From Diabrotica undecimpunctata (lineage: Eukaryota; Arthropoda; Insecta; Coleoptera; Chrysomelidae), in contig NC_092807.1 in assembly GCF_040954645.1 (NCBI RefSeq), positions 81,314,017 through 81,378,016 on the forward strand: DNA of 64,000 bases, in the 5' to 3' direction. The notes below the pieces were generated by a model. It ran no database searches. It worked only from the letters and a program-made list of their open reading frames with translations, and was not told where the DNA came from. Numbering within the stretch: the first letter of the stretch is position 1; the number at the start of each line of letters is the position of its first letter. Positions 41,327-53,019 of the stretch are shown piece by piece. The position numbers and the translations under genes are program-made.

Positions 41327-42300
41327 TCATCTTTGATTTTGTGTTGAAGGGTTCGGCAACTTCTTAATTCGGTATATTACGTCATTTATTCTCTTTTTAA
41401 TTTTATACGGACCTTCCCATTGTTTTTGCAATTTAGGAGACAAGCCTCAACGACGTTGTGGATTATAAAGCCAAACAAGATCACCTGCTTCATAGCTTTC
41501 ATTCTTGCATCGAGAATCATATTGATCTTTCATTCTGTCACTGGCTAACTGGATGTGTTGTCGGGCAAGTTCATGAATGTTGTTCATTCTTAACTTCAGG
41601 CGGTCGACATAATCTTCGCTTGCAACATATTCTTCGGAAGGTCTGCAGTCAAACTCTAGGTCGCAGGGCAAACGAACTTCGCGACCTAACATCAGTCAGG
41701 TTGGAGTCTGGCCTGTAGTTTCATTCACGTCCGAGAGGTAGGCCATTAGGAATAAATGAATGTGCTGGTTTCAATCTCTTTGATGTTCTGATACAACTTT
41801 GGACAGGTGTTTGCCAATCGTTCGGTTCATCCTCTCGACCATTCCATCTGATTGAGGATGCAGGGGTGTCGTTCTGATCTTATTGACACCAATCAATTTA
41901 CAAACGTTTTCGAAAAGGGTTGACTCGAAGTTTCGCCCTTGGTCGGAGTGGATCTCCAAGGGAACACCAAATCGGCTAAAGAATTTTTTAACAAGTACCT
42001 CTGCAACGGTAGCAGCTTCTTGATTTGGTATCGCATACGCCTCAGTCCATTTCGTTAGATAATCAATGGCTACCAGGATGTATTTATTTCCATCATTCGT
42101 CTCTGGAAGTGGACCTGCAATGTCGATTGCTACTCTTTCCATAGGACTACCAACATTGTACTGTTTCATGGGTGCCCTCTTTTTACCAACTGGACCATTA
42201 CTGGTTGCACACAGTTCACATTTCCGGCATCATCTTCTTACATCATCTTTACAGTTCACCCAATAGAACCGTTCTCGAACCTTTTACAAAGTCTTCGTAA
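41327..42300 (-). pseudogene. Gypsy integrase
   Basis: The zinc region (LHQLHDGASGGHFG, then CRKCELC) has two stops, one in each half (42281 and about 42235). The catalytic core is open: VAIDIAGPLPE with the first Asp, IHSDQGRNFES with the second, and GMVERMNR with the Glu. After a break near 41720-41760 the C-terminus has MLGREVRLPCDLEF, YEAGDLVWLYNP and a GPY-like module QWEGPYKIKKRINDVIYRI. It ends PNPSTQNQR at 41327. The enzyme would insert element cDNA; the D-D-E residues remain but the zinc domain is broken. Confidence 0.85.
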
Positions 42301-43560
42301 TACCAAAGTGTCCACCTGATGCACCGTCATGCAACTGATGCAATACTGCTGACACTTTACTTTTACGTACAATCAACTGAAGCTTAGTTTCTGTACCATC
42401 ATCGTTCTCATAGGTTCTATACAGAAGATCACCTTTTAGCACTAGGCAATTCCATTGGCTCCAGTAACACTTGACTTCTGGACTACATGCATTAATGTCT
42501 TGCCAAGAAGGTCATTCACAAGAAATGCTCGCAATCCTTCACTACGCCTAGCAATTCTCTCCTGATAACGCAATAGTTTCTTTCTGGTTTCGACAAGACT
42601 TTGCTAAAGTAAGCGATGACTTTCTCCTGCCCATCTTGGATTTGGGAGAGAACAGCTCCTATTGCACTCTTGCTTGCATCGGTGTCCAACACTAATTTTC
42701 CTGCCTGTCTAGGGTAGCTTAAAATCGGTGCGCTAATCAGAGCCATTTGTAAGTGTTCGAAAGCTTCTTGACACTGTTCGCTTCATGTATATTCTTTGCC
42801 TTCTGTCAACTTTGTTAATGGGTTGGAGATGTTGGCAAATCATTTAACAAAACGTCGGTAATATGTACATAGACCAAATAAACTTCTAATTTTGTGCTTA
42901 TCTCTTGGTATTTTTCCAATCCTTAATTGCGGCAAATTTTTCAGGATCAGCTGTTACACCATTACTTGCTACAATATGTTCCAAGACTTCTCGTCGAAAC
43001 ATGTGGCATTTCTTTGGCCTTTACTTCCAATTCGCTGCCCGCAATCGTTGAATGACTTCTTTCAACATCATGGATCGTTTATCAAAGGATCTTCCAACCA
43101 CAATTACATCATCTAAATAAACCAGGCATGTTTTTCATGTTAGACCTCTTAAAACTGCCTCCATTAATCTTGGGACATGACAGGATTAATGACAGGGACA
43201 TTAAATAAACCAAAGGGCATAACTGTCAACTGCCAAAGCCCTGATCCTATCGAGAATGCGGTTTTTTCCCGATCAGCTGGCTCCATGTCTACTTGCCAAT
43301 ATCCACTTTTTAAATCAAGTGTGGAGAACCAACGAGAACCAGAAAGAGTATCCAAAGTATCATCTATTCTGGGCAAAGGATAACTATCTTTTTTAGTTAC
43401 CGCATTGAGCTGTCGGTAGTCAATAGAAAAACGCGTTGAACCATCTTTCTTCTTTATTAACACTACTGGTGATGTCGATGGACTGTTTGATGGTTCAATT
43501 ACCCCTTGTTTGTTCACATCTTTGATGATGTCTTCGGCTTCATCTCTTTTCGCAAATGGA
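42301..43560 (-). pseudogene. Gypsy reverse transcriptase and RNase H
   Basis: RT begins with MNKQGVIEPSNSPSTSPVV, FSIDYRQLNAVTKKDSYPL, STLDLKSGYWQVDM (catalytic Asp present) and LTVMPFGLFN. A break near 43160 precedes CLVYLDDVIVVGRSF, the YLDD active site. RNase H is at 42516-42746: LDTDASKSAIGAVLSQ, YFSKVLSKPERNY and the RRELL block. The pieces are separated by frameshifts and stops. These activities copy the RNA genome and remove the template. Confidence 0.85.
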
Positions 43561-43670
43561 AGTCATCTAGGTTGTTGTCTGATTGGCTGAGCGTCTCCGG
43601 TATTAATTTTATGCTTTACTATGCTTGTTTTGCCCTTATCCTTCTTATCAATGGTAAAAACATCTTGAAA

Positions 43671-44400
43671 TTATATCAGCATAGACTTCACTTTTTTAGT
43701 TCGTTCATCATCAAGATCTTGGCACGTTTTAATCACCATCTCAACAAGCTCCTTTGGATACTTAGATTTCGATAGTTTCTCATTAGTATTCATAGAACAA
43801 ATTAAAGCCACAGGAACACACTGTCCGATCAAAGTGTTTTTACTTAACTTAATAGCAGTTCCCTTTAAATTCATAACTCTTACAGGAACGAAGTCTCGTA
43901 TTCTCACCAAAGCTTTTGCCGTTAGGAACTCGGCATTATTAACATCTTCGACCATCCTTAAAATTCCTTCTCGGCAGTAACCATCAGGTCTGGTCATCAA
44001 AATTTTCTCACTATTACCGGGTATTGTTACGTCACAAGTAGTTATTAAGCTGATAACATCTTCTTTGTCTTCATGAAATGGTAACTCTTCACCACTGATC
44101 TCGAGAACTTCATCTTTGACATTCTATACAGCCCAATCTTTCTTTAGTAAATCCATCCTCAATATGAACTCGTCGGAGATCTCTGCAATTAATACTCTAT
44201 GGTCTACTGTGGTCTGGCCAATTGATACTGACATATTAGCCTCGCCATATGTATTAATTATCTCACCAGTTGCTGTTCCAAGCTTAACTGTTGCAGGCGA
44301 TAATTTAAGATGGCCTCGTACTACTTCTGGTCGTGCATTAGTTCTTGTTGAACCTATATTTACCAAAAACGATCTCTTCATTTATTATTGATACGACCCC
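43671..44400 (-). pseudogene. Gypsy protease region
   Basis: The stretch 44124-44381 encodes a retropepsin-like fold: FLVNIGSTRTNARPEVV where the catalytic D-(S/T)-G should be, then VSIGQTTVDHRVLIAEI and the flap-to-end block ISDEFILRMDLLKK. The catalytic aspartate is replaced (NIGS), so the protease is inactive. From 44000 down to 43671 follows the spacer between protease and RT (LTAKALVRIRDFVPVRV, KNTLIGQCVPVALI). Confidence 0.75.
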
Positions 44401-44499
44401 CGATGTACAAGCTACGAATTCCACCGGAGGACGTAATGTTCACAGTTACTATGGGGACTGTGTTTCTCGAGGTCGGCAGTTGCCCCTTACTGTCGACCC

Positions 44500-45425
44500 G
44501 TTCTAGTTTTCCGACTGTTGTATCATTTTATTGCAATTACGGCGAATGTGACCTACATCACCACAATTCCAACATCTGGGTTCGCGTCTCTTCGGCATCG
44601 CGTTACGAACTACTTTTCGTACTATTTCTTCCAGACGTTCATCGTTTGGTTCGTCGCCTTCTTCAATGGTTCTTACTTGATGGGTCCGTGAAGTTTGGCT
44701 AGCTGTTTCATGTTCTAAGGCAATAGCGAGCGCTTCATCTAGAACTTTCGGTCTTGCTAGTCGTAAAGCTTTCTGTAATTAATTGTCTCTTAAGCCGTTG
44801 ACGAAGATATCTACAGCAATTTCTTCCAAAATGTTGTCTGGTGCCTCTGGATAAGCTAACCGTACTATACGAGCAACATCTGCTTCAAACTCTTGCAAAT
44901 TTTCACTTGCTTGTTAAATTCTACTTATTAGTTGCGCCTTGTAGACTTGTTGTAGATGGGCATCTCCGTAACGTTTGTCTAGTCGAGTGAACAAGGTCTG
45001 GTAACATTTTTCTTGACCCTTAGGAATCGATCTTAGGATATCCGCAGCATCACCTCATAAAGCAACAGTCAAGGAAACAGCTTTTTCTTGTTCTGTCCAA
45101 TAATTGGCTGTCGCAATAGCTTCAAATTGTCTAAGGTATATGGACCAAGAAGACTTTCCATCAAATGGTGGAAATTTGAATCGCATATGATGTGCCGTTT
45201 CATCTCTAGGTGATTCGGATCTAAGGCTACTGTATTAACTCGTGGTAGCACTTTTGTATTGGTTATCATGCTCTCTAACTGTTTGATCTTCTCTTCTACT
45301 TTATCGAATGTTTTAGAAACTTCTTCGAATTTCTCATTGTTCTGAATACATACTTCGAGATGTTTTATCGAATCTTCTGGAAATATTCTCGAATTTATCA
45401 TCATTTTTTCTAGAAGATTCTTCAA
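44500..45425 (-). pseudogene. Gypsy gag with zinc knuckle
   Basis: Several frames give a coiled-coil-like N-terminus (HLEVCIQNNEKFEEVSK), the capsid-like region with LRSIPKGQEKCYQTLFTRL, IAVDIFVNGLRDN followed by a stop, and a perfect CCHC knuckle CWNCGDVGHIRRNC at about 44530-44575. Frameshifts near 45170 and stops near 45055, 44915 and 44780 break it. Gag packages the RNA in virus-like particles. Confidence 0.78.
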
Positions 45426-45840
45426 TCATCTTTTTCTTATCATTTTTTTCAAATTTCTTATCATTTTTTCTAGAACTCTCTTCAATCTTAATTAAAACTG
45501 CTTCTTCTGTTAATTGACAATGGAATGTCTCTGGGTCATCTCCATTTTTGTTAAGAACATTCTTGAGTCATTCTTGGAGGATCTTCTTGGACCCGTTGCA
45601 GTCTTCATTGCGTTCTTCTAGTTGCTCACGCAACTGTTTTACTGAATGTTGTACTAGTAGCATCTTTGGTCAGGCACACACGTGTTTTTTAAATATTCTT
45701 TTTTTTTACAAAGATCACTACCGAACTACGTGGCTGTTCTCTACGAATAATACTTTTCAAAAGTTCAGAAGTCTTTTTTTTATTTAGCAATCACTGCTGA
45801 ATTTATTTCTAAATCTCACACCGTAACACCAACTGCAGCG
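45426..45840 (-). other. Gypsy leader between 5' LTR and gag
   Basis: Includes an imperfect direct repeat around 45410-45480 (TCATTTTTTCTAGAA twice). Immediately inside the LTR the coding strand reads TTGGTGTTACGG (about 45820-45832), where the primer-binding site is expected. No tRNA match was worked out. Confidence 0.5.
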
Positions 45841-45949
45841 TGTTTCAATAAAACGAGCGGTTCGAATTTATATAAATTTATTTATTTATAAGTTTACAGC
45901 ACGATTATCTCTTATCAACTAAAAACTACTCCTAGAAAGTACGCTTATA

Positions 45950-47462
45950 CACTCCGCGTCATAGAAAACGGGCCACCCCAAGTATTTAAAATATTTTCGA
46001 AATTATTATTTATTGCTACAAAATTAAGCATTTATTTTTTTGTATATTGAATTAATATTATTTTATTTTTAATGTGTCTTGGGTTATTTAAGTTAAATGG
46101 GGTGTTGCGAAAGCAAACCGACTATGTAACTGGATTAAGGATATTCATAGAACCTATAAAACAAAACAATTTTGAAAAAAAGTTGTTTACAACTTGATCA
46201 ATTTTCGAGAAAGCGATTGTTTTGAGAAATGTATGATATTGTAAAGGGTTCTAATGAGTTTTAAACGCATCTCAGATTACAGTAGCCGACTTAGTGTGAA
46301 GTAGTCTTGAGTTAATAACGATGGAATTACTGGGAAGTGGATTAAGTCAAAGCAAGTTGCAAGACAATTGAATGTTAGTCGTTCGACTGCACAAAGGATC
46401 CAGCAACGATTTATTGTGACAGGATCTCACCAACGACGACCTGGTACAGGCCCAAAAAGGAAAACAACCGCTAGGGAAGATCGCGTCGTCATTCTTGCTG
46501 CATTACGGAATCAGACCCAAACCGCTAGAATACTTCAAGGCCATTTACAGCAAGCTCAAGGACCAGCAATCAGCCTTTCTACTATTCGGCGAAGATAAGG
46601 GAGCAAGGTTTGATAGCTTGCAGTCCAGCAACAGGGCCCTTACTTTCCCCAGCTCACAAAAGACGAAGACTCGATTTTGCCTGTGAGCACATCAATTGGA
46701 CAGCAGACGATTGGAAAAAAGTATTGTTTACGAATGAGTGTAGAATGTCTATTTATGGTAAAGATGGACACAGTAAGGTGTACAGACGGGCTGGAGATCG
46801 TTTCGCTGGTTGCACTTGGCACCACGGGTTGCTTTTGGTGGTAGTTCAGTAATGTTTTGGTCAGGGATTTCTTTTGATGTGCATACGGATCTCGTCGTGA
46901 TCGACAGAGGTGCGTTAACAGCAGTAAGGTACATAACGGAAATCTTACAACATTACGTGATGCCCTATGCTGGATTTATTGGCAACGAATTCCTGCTAAT
47001 GCAGGATAATGCGGGACCACACACGGCAAGGATAGTAACGGAGTACCTTGACGAGGTTGGTATTCCAAAAATAGACTGGCCTGCTCAAAGCCCTGATTTC
47101 AATCCTATCAAGCATATATGGAGCCTGCTAAAAAGTCGCGTTAGGCGTCGCATACCTGCTCCAACAACACCTGTAGAGCTTCAGATGGCACTCATTGACT
47201 TGGGCCACTTTTCCCCAAAGAGATATCCAAAACGTTATAAATTCCATGCCAAATCGAATGAGGAGTGTCATCCAGAATCGAGGTGGCAATACCCATTACT
47301 GAAAATGGATACCAGGCTTTTTTTTTTAATATACAGTTCATTGTTGTTTTAAAAACTGTAAGTTGATTTTTTGAATAAATGTAAGTTGATTTTTTGAATA
47401 ATTTTTGAATAAATAATAATTTCGAAAATATTTTTCTGGCCCGTTTTCTATGACGCGGAGTG
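45950..47462 (+). mobile_element. Tc1-like DNA transposon inserted in the LTR
   Basis: Ends are CACTCCGCGTCATAG and its reverse complement, with at least 26 bases of inverted repeat (extending to AAAACGGGCCA). TA flanks both sides (45948-45949 and 47463-47464), and the uninterrupted 3' LTR at 40.6 kb shows the empty site. It contains a decayed transposase on the plus strand. Length of 1.5 kb is typical. Confidence 0.92.
46320..47240 (+). pseudogene. Tc1-like transposase (DD34E type), inactive
   Basis: The N-terminus has a helix-turn-helix, QVARQLNVSRSTAQRIQQRF, followed by GSHQRRPGTGPKRKTTARED and a second HTH. A frameshift near 46597 leads to RRLDFACEHINWTADDWKKVLF and the first catalytic block FTNECRMSIYG (Asp replaced by Asn). 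A second frameshift near 46805 leads to VMFWSGIS, LLMQDNAGPHTA (second Asp present), then WPAQSPDFNPIKHIW, where Lys replaces the catalytic Glu. Two of three catalytic residues are lost as well as the frame. Confidence 0.88.
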
Positions 47463-47626
47463 TATATAAAAGTCACTATGTACTAGAACATTCGGGAGTA
47501 GCCCACCTCTAATTCGCCTATTTGACGGGTTGATCTCTCTCTCGCGCTCGAGACATCGCTGGAAAGTTCTAGTCGTTTTCGAGATGCAACCGTTACACGG
47601 GCCACGCCGAATGCATGTTCGTAACA

Positions 47627-48145
47627 GTATGATGGATGAATATATTCTTTTGAATACATTTCCAAATCTTATTTGTATATTATAGAACTACATCTTGTTT
47701 GTCGCAAAGGTTAAATTATATATTAAACTGTAATGTATTTCGTTCATTGGTTACTTATATGTACACACTGAATAACCTATCGATGACATTACTTATTTAT
47801 ATGCTTACGTTACAGCTTACGAGTAACTATAGTTACATCTCGAACAAATGGACTATTATGATTTACCAACGAACTAATATTATGCTGAACTAAATTGCCA
47901 CTGTGTTAACTATATTTATAACGATATCGATTATTAGGCCAACGATGATGTTTTTGTAAAAATCCTGAGTCTTTAATGTTAGATTTGTAGCAAAAGTATT
48001 ATGAAACAAGACACATATGTGTTATTCAATACTTGTGCTCTGGTTTCTAATTCTCCTAATAAAAGTGGGTAAATAATTTACGTAATGAATAATAAGTATC
48101 TTTCTGAGATTTTGTATGAATTAAATAATTATATCAATATATAAA

Positions 48146-48193
<48 letters not shown>

Positions 48194-48290
48194 AGTTATA
48201 TTTAAGTATGTTCTCACTGCCCTCTCTCTAGAATGTGGTGATGTACCATCTTGCATAAACCACATTTTTTGGGTTTTTAGCATTTTACAA
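47627..48290 (-). mobile_element. Mariner-like element, 5' portion, and flank
   Basis: At about 48205-48275 the minus strand encodes MWFMQDGTSPHSRERAVRTYLN, the second catalytic block of a mariner-type transposase. It is followed by a (TA)n expansion (48149-48189). This is the same direction and family type as the C-terminus at 40395-40545, so the Gypsy element probably landed inside one mariner-like copy. The rest of this stretch is AT-rich and unrecognised. Confidence 0.5.
48149..48189. repeat. (TA)n microsatellite
   Basis: About 40 bases of uninterrupted TA. Confidence 0.9.
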
Positions 48291-48299
48291 TAGACAAAA

Positions 48300-48425
48300 A
48301 GTAATACAATGCCAGTATAGAAACTTAAGAAGCGATAGATGGAAGCTATAGAAAAGGAAAATTGTAAAAATGATGGCCAACGTCTGAATACGGACACGGC
48401 ACCTAAGGAAGAAGATGAAGAATCT
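48300..48425 (+). repeat. Possible RTE 3' end fragment
   Basis: GACACGGCACCTAAGGAAG followed by a GAAGATGAAGAA run resembles the end of other RTE copies here. No certain coding blocks. Confidence 0.3.
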
Positions 48426-48516
48426 TTTTTCCAATAAGACATTCATCAGACATAACAAAGCATTTTGTGATGTTGTATTATCTTTGAGTTGTTTTAATAA
48501 GAATAAACTATGAATT

Positions 48517-49046
48517 ATGCATATCTACTGGTATTCTTTCAACAAACTGAAAAAAGTACTCTGCAGTAGGGACATTTCAATTTCTTTAAAGATAAGACTT
48601 CTGAGATGCTACGTGTTCTTGGTATTATTTTATGGGTTGGTTGCTTGGACATCAAAGAAAGATGTTTTGGACAGATTAGAAGCCTTCGAGTTATGGGCCT
48701 ACAGAAGGATATTAAGAATAAGTTGGGTGCATAGAGTCACGAATGTCGAGGTGTTGAGAAGAATGGGAAAAGATGGAAAAGAATGGGTTTTCAATACAAT
48801 TTAAGTCACAAAACTGCAATATTTGGAACATGTCATGAGGGGCGAGCGTTATAACTTGTTGCAATTAATAATGCAAGGAAGAGTACAGGGTAGAAGGAGT
48901 CGTGGAAGAAGACGCATCTACTGGTTAAACAATTTGAGAGCTTGGTTTAACTGCACTTCTGCTGACCTCTTTAGAGGAGCGTTATCGAAAGTGCGAATTG
49001 CCATAATGGTTGCCAACCTTCTTAGAGGAGATGGCACATGAAGAAG
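48517..49046 (+). pseudogene. RTE C-terminal fragment, same family as 37.2-38.1 kb
   Basis: The plus strand shows KIRLLRCYVFLVLFYGLVAW, RLEAFELWAYRRILRISWV, RVTNVEVLRRMGK, a stop after VFNTI at 48804, then KLQYLEHVMRGERY, GRRSRGRRRIYWLNNLRAW and VRIAIMVANLLRGDGT. Block order and wording follow the copy at 37222-38078 closely. It is truncated further at the 5' side and ends GGCACATGAAGAAGAAGA. Confidence 0.8.
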
Positions 49047-49605
49047 AAGACAGAAGATAAATTTTGAGGTTTCTAACAAGTATATCTTTTCTTTGTAAAA
49101 ATAATGTATCTCTAATATTTTTTAACGTCAAATAACTGTCAAAGTGTGGATACGCATTTTAAAGATTTTTTTATTTTATTTTTATTTATCTGCATCAACC
49201 GCTAGGGTTATTAGCGGTAGGTTTATGATACAAATAGAGAAAATAAGATACATTTTAAAATTCATGACTTACAACAATATGGTATTATGTACATGTATGT
49301 AAATGCAACAAAAATTAAATCACAATTTATTATAGACTTTACAGTAATTTAAAAAAGACAGAACTTCATTGAATTTTGTAACCAGTGCTTCTTTCAGGCT
49401 GTTGGGTATATTGAATATCGCCTTGGCTGAGGTGTACTCTGGACATTCTATTATTATATGGTTGACTGTGAAAGGTGTTTGGTATCTTTTGCACATTGGT
49501 AGTGGTTCTTTGGAGATTATGTAGCCGTGCGTAAGTCGTGTATGCCCAAGTCGGAGTCTGCTGATAATTACCTGGTCTTTTCGTTTTGGTGGTATAGGAA
49601 GATTT

Positions 49606-50428
49606 TTAAGATACGTCTGGTTTGATGCTTTTAAGATTTGTGTTTGTTTGATCCCATATTTCTTGCCAGATTTTATTTAAATGAGTCTTGAATAACGTCT
49701 TAGTATCTGATATTGGTATACTTGTTGTAGTCGCAATGTTCACTTTGTTTATTGCTTCAAACGCTGTTTTGTCTGCTAGCTCATTACCAGTTATTCCGAC
49801 ATTAAATGAGACCCACATAAATGATATAGTTATCCCAGAAAATTGGAGGTATTGCAATGCGTCTTTAATTAGGAATAGATTGATGTGTGTAGAATAAACA
49901 TGTTTAATGGCCTGTAAAGAACTTAATGAATCTGATAATTTTTTGTTATTTATTTTTCATTTGTGATTTTACAATGATTTAGTGCATCAAGTATTGCTTG
50001 AAGCTCTGAGGTATAAATACTACAGCCGTCAGTTAATCTAGTGGCAGCAATTACGTTTTCTGATACAGTAGCAGCTGCTTCTCCGTTGCAATCTTTGGAG
50101 GCATCAGTGAAGAACAATTTATAAGTGGAATATTTGAGTAAATTTGCATGATACTGAAGCCTCACCTCAGCAGAAATGTGTAAATGCTTATCATGATTAA
50201 GTAAGGAGAGGTCTACTATTGGTAAAGAAACTGTCCAGGGAGGTGTTTGGTATATTTTTGTGGATGCCAAGGTGATTTGATTGATATAATACGGTAATCT
50301 TTTAACTCGTTCGTAAAATGGTACTGTCTTCGTGGGGTAATTTGTGTATTGTTCTAGTGATTCTTCCGATACTAAACTTGCGAGAAAGGTATGATCCTTT
50401 GCGCTAAGAATTTTTGAAGCGTAGCATA

Positions 50429-50494
<66 letters not shown>

Positions 50495-53010
50495 CTTCTA
50501 AGGTATAGTGGCATTTCTCCTGCTAGCACTTGAAGGCTTCTTATTGGAGTAGTTCTAAAGGCTCCAAAGATTAGTCGTAGAGATGTGGTTTGAATAACAT
50601 CCAGTTTTTTTAGTTGATTTGTATTTGCTGTTTCATAACAGATGCATCCGTAGTAGAGTTTGCTTCTTATTAATGTCTGATATAAATAAAGAAGAATTTT
50701 AGAATCTGAACCCCATTTATGATTTAATAAAACTCTTAGTAAGATTATTCTTTGTTGGCAGGATTTGATCAAATTGTTGATATGTGAAGTCCATGTGAGT
50801 TGTGAGTCAAATATTACACCCAAAAATTTGATTTCGCGGACTTGTTTCAGAGAATGACCATTTAGATACAAGTTTAAGTTGTATGCTGCTTTTCTTTTGT
50901 CAAACATTATTACTTTAGTCTTCTCAGTTGAAAAAGTTAAACCAGTCTTTAAAGACCACATTTCTCAGCTGTTTATTGTTCTCTGTAAAATTTGCCTAGC
51001 TAGTTCTATATTTTTACTTTTAACATATATTACTAGATCATCAGCAAAAAGATTAGCTTTTATGGGAAGCTTTATGTGGTTTGTTATATTATTTATTGCG
51101 ATTAAGAATAATAGTGGATTTAAGGCCGATTCTTGAGAAATTCCATTATGGAGTGATTTCGATGTTGATATGAATCCATTCGTTTTTACTTGTATGGACC
51201 TGTTTTGAAGAAAGTTTTTAGTGAAAGCGAGAAAGTTACCATCTACTTTCCAGTTTTTCATAATTTTGAGAATATAGTGCTTCCATGTTGTGTCGAAAGC
51301 TTTTCTGATGTCGAAAAATATTGCAATTACTTTTTGTTTATTTGTAAATGCTTTATGAATTTCGGATTCTAGTGCAACAATGTTATCAGCTGTCGATCTG
51401 TCTGAACGGTATCGGCTTTTGTATTGGAGTAAGGAGTTTTTTCTGCCATATCAGTCTTTTACTCAATATTCTCTCCATTGCTTTGCAAATGTTACTGGTG
51501 AGAGATATTGGACGATAGAAGGATGGTAAGTTTTTTGACTTATTTATTTTTAAAAAAGGAATTATAATTGCTTGACGCCATATTGAAGGAACCGTTTTAT
51601 TTGTGTAAATATTGTTAAAGATGTCAACTAAAATTTTCTTTACTGTTTCAGGTAGTTTCTCAATAAATATTGTTGAAATATCATCAGGTCTTGAAGAATT
51701 GCCTAGGCTTTCGTTTAACTCGTCTAGTGTAATCGGTATATTGAGAGGGCATAAAATATCTTCTATTTTGATTTGTGATAATTTGGTTTTTTCTTTGTGT
51801 TTTAGGAATGTAGAGTTGTATTGATCATTGCTTGAATATAGTTGATAGTGATCAGCTAAGATTTCTACAATTTCTAGTTTATTTGAAGTAATTAAGTTGT
51901 CTGTAGCAATGGTGTCAATATGATTAATTTTGGTTGAGCCTTTAATTTTCCTTATTTTCTGCCAAATATCACTTATTGGTGTAGATGAATTTATTGATGA
52001 GATATAATTGGCTCAGCTTTCTTTTTTAGATTTTTTTATAAGAAATCTGGACCTAGCTGTTAACGCTCTAAATCTAGCTAAGTTAGTTTCGGAATTGTGT
52101 TTTTTCAATATATTAAAGGAGTGTTTTGTTTGTTTCAAAGAAATTTCTATTTCGATATTCCACCGGGGTAGAGGTGTTTTTGTGGTAGCTTTAGTTTTTC
52201 CAATCGCTTCTCTGGCTGAATCTATTAGTATATCATTAAAATTTGTTATTGTGATGTTTATATCTTCTAATATTTTGAAGTCTTTCATTCGTTCAGTTAT
52301 CAAACTAGTGTATTTTTCCCAATCTGATTTTAATTTCCATGTTTCATATGGTTTTGTATTAATCTTTGTGTCTTTAATTTAAGTAATCAAAATTGGTAGA
52401 TGGTCGCTGTCAAATAAGTGTGAAAGTGTATTCCACTCAAGTAGTGGTGCTAAAGTTGAATTGCTGAGGGATAAATCGATGGTTGAAAACCTGCCATTGT
52501 ATGAGTTGAAACGGGTAGGCATTCCTGTGTTTAATAGCACCAGTTTTAGGTTGTTAATTATTTCTAATAGAGTTTTGCCGTTTTTGTCAGTTTTCGCAGA
52601 TTCCCAAGATTCATTATGACAATTTGTGTCAGCAAGAATTAATTTAGGAGATGGAATTTGTTCTATCACTTTTTGTAGTTCTAGGAGTGTGGATTCTTCC
52701 GGATGTGGTAAATATACACTGCAAATGTTAATTTTAAAATGATGAATTATTGAGACTGCAATAGCTATCAGATTTGTATCTAACGGAATTTCTTTGGATT
52801 CGACCGTAGATTTCACAAAGATGCCAACACCACCACTAGCTATTTGCTGCACCGGTCTATTGTTGATGTATGGTGTATAGTTTTTCAATTTTACATTAGT
52901 ATTAGAAAGTCGTGTTTCTTGTAAACATATTATTAAAGGTGAGAATTCATTGATTAATATTTTTAAGTTTTCAATATGGCTGTAAAAGCCATTCAAATTC
53001 CATTGAACTA
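49606..53010 (-). pseudogene. I-clade ORF2, copy 2
   Basis: Endonuclease (52996-52379): NGFYSHIENLKILI, IICLQETRLSN, NICSVYLPHPEE, LILADTNCHNESW and DSDHLPILI. RT (about 51850-50500, several frames): SSRPDDISTIFIEKL, FYRPISLTSNICKAMERI, FDTTWKHYIL-like block, KANLFADDLVIYVK, TFSTEKTKVIMFDKRK and VREIKFLGVIFDSQL. RNase H (50270-49606): LFFTDASKDCNGEAAATV and SIYTSELQAILDALNHC, then LQFSGITISFMWV and GITGNELADK. Stops at 52379, 52013 and 50964 and frameshifts disable it. Confidence 0.8.
50432..50491. repeat. (AT)30 tract inside the RT-RNase H linker
   Basis: Lies exactly where copy 1 encodes LRRQYLNLAYAAN; here the frame reads LRRQ followed by alternating Tyr-Ile codons. The tract keeps the reading frame open. 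Confidence 0.9.
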
Positions 53011-53019
53011 TGAATTTGG

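Larger units (their letters stand above)
40546..47626 (-). mobile_element. Ty3/Gypsy LTR retrotransposon with macrodomain ORF
   Basis: Two LTRs (40546-40816 and 45841-47626, the latter enlarged by a Tc1-like insertion) flank a 5-kb interior. On the minus strand the order is gag with zinc knuckle, protease, RT, RNase H, integrase and a further ORF with macrodomain and CCCH-finger homology. LTRs start TGTTACGAAC and end TTGAAACA on the coding strand. They differ at several positions, so the insertion is not new. Stops and frameshifts are spread through gag and pol. No clear 4-6 bp target duplication was found. Confidence 0.9.
45841..47626 (-). repeat. Gypsy 5' LTR, interrupted by a Tc1-like element
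   Basis: Outer parts 45841-45949 and 47465-47626 match the 3' LTR end to end; a 1.5-kb TA-flanked element separates them. Confidence 0.9.
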
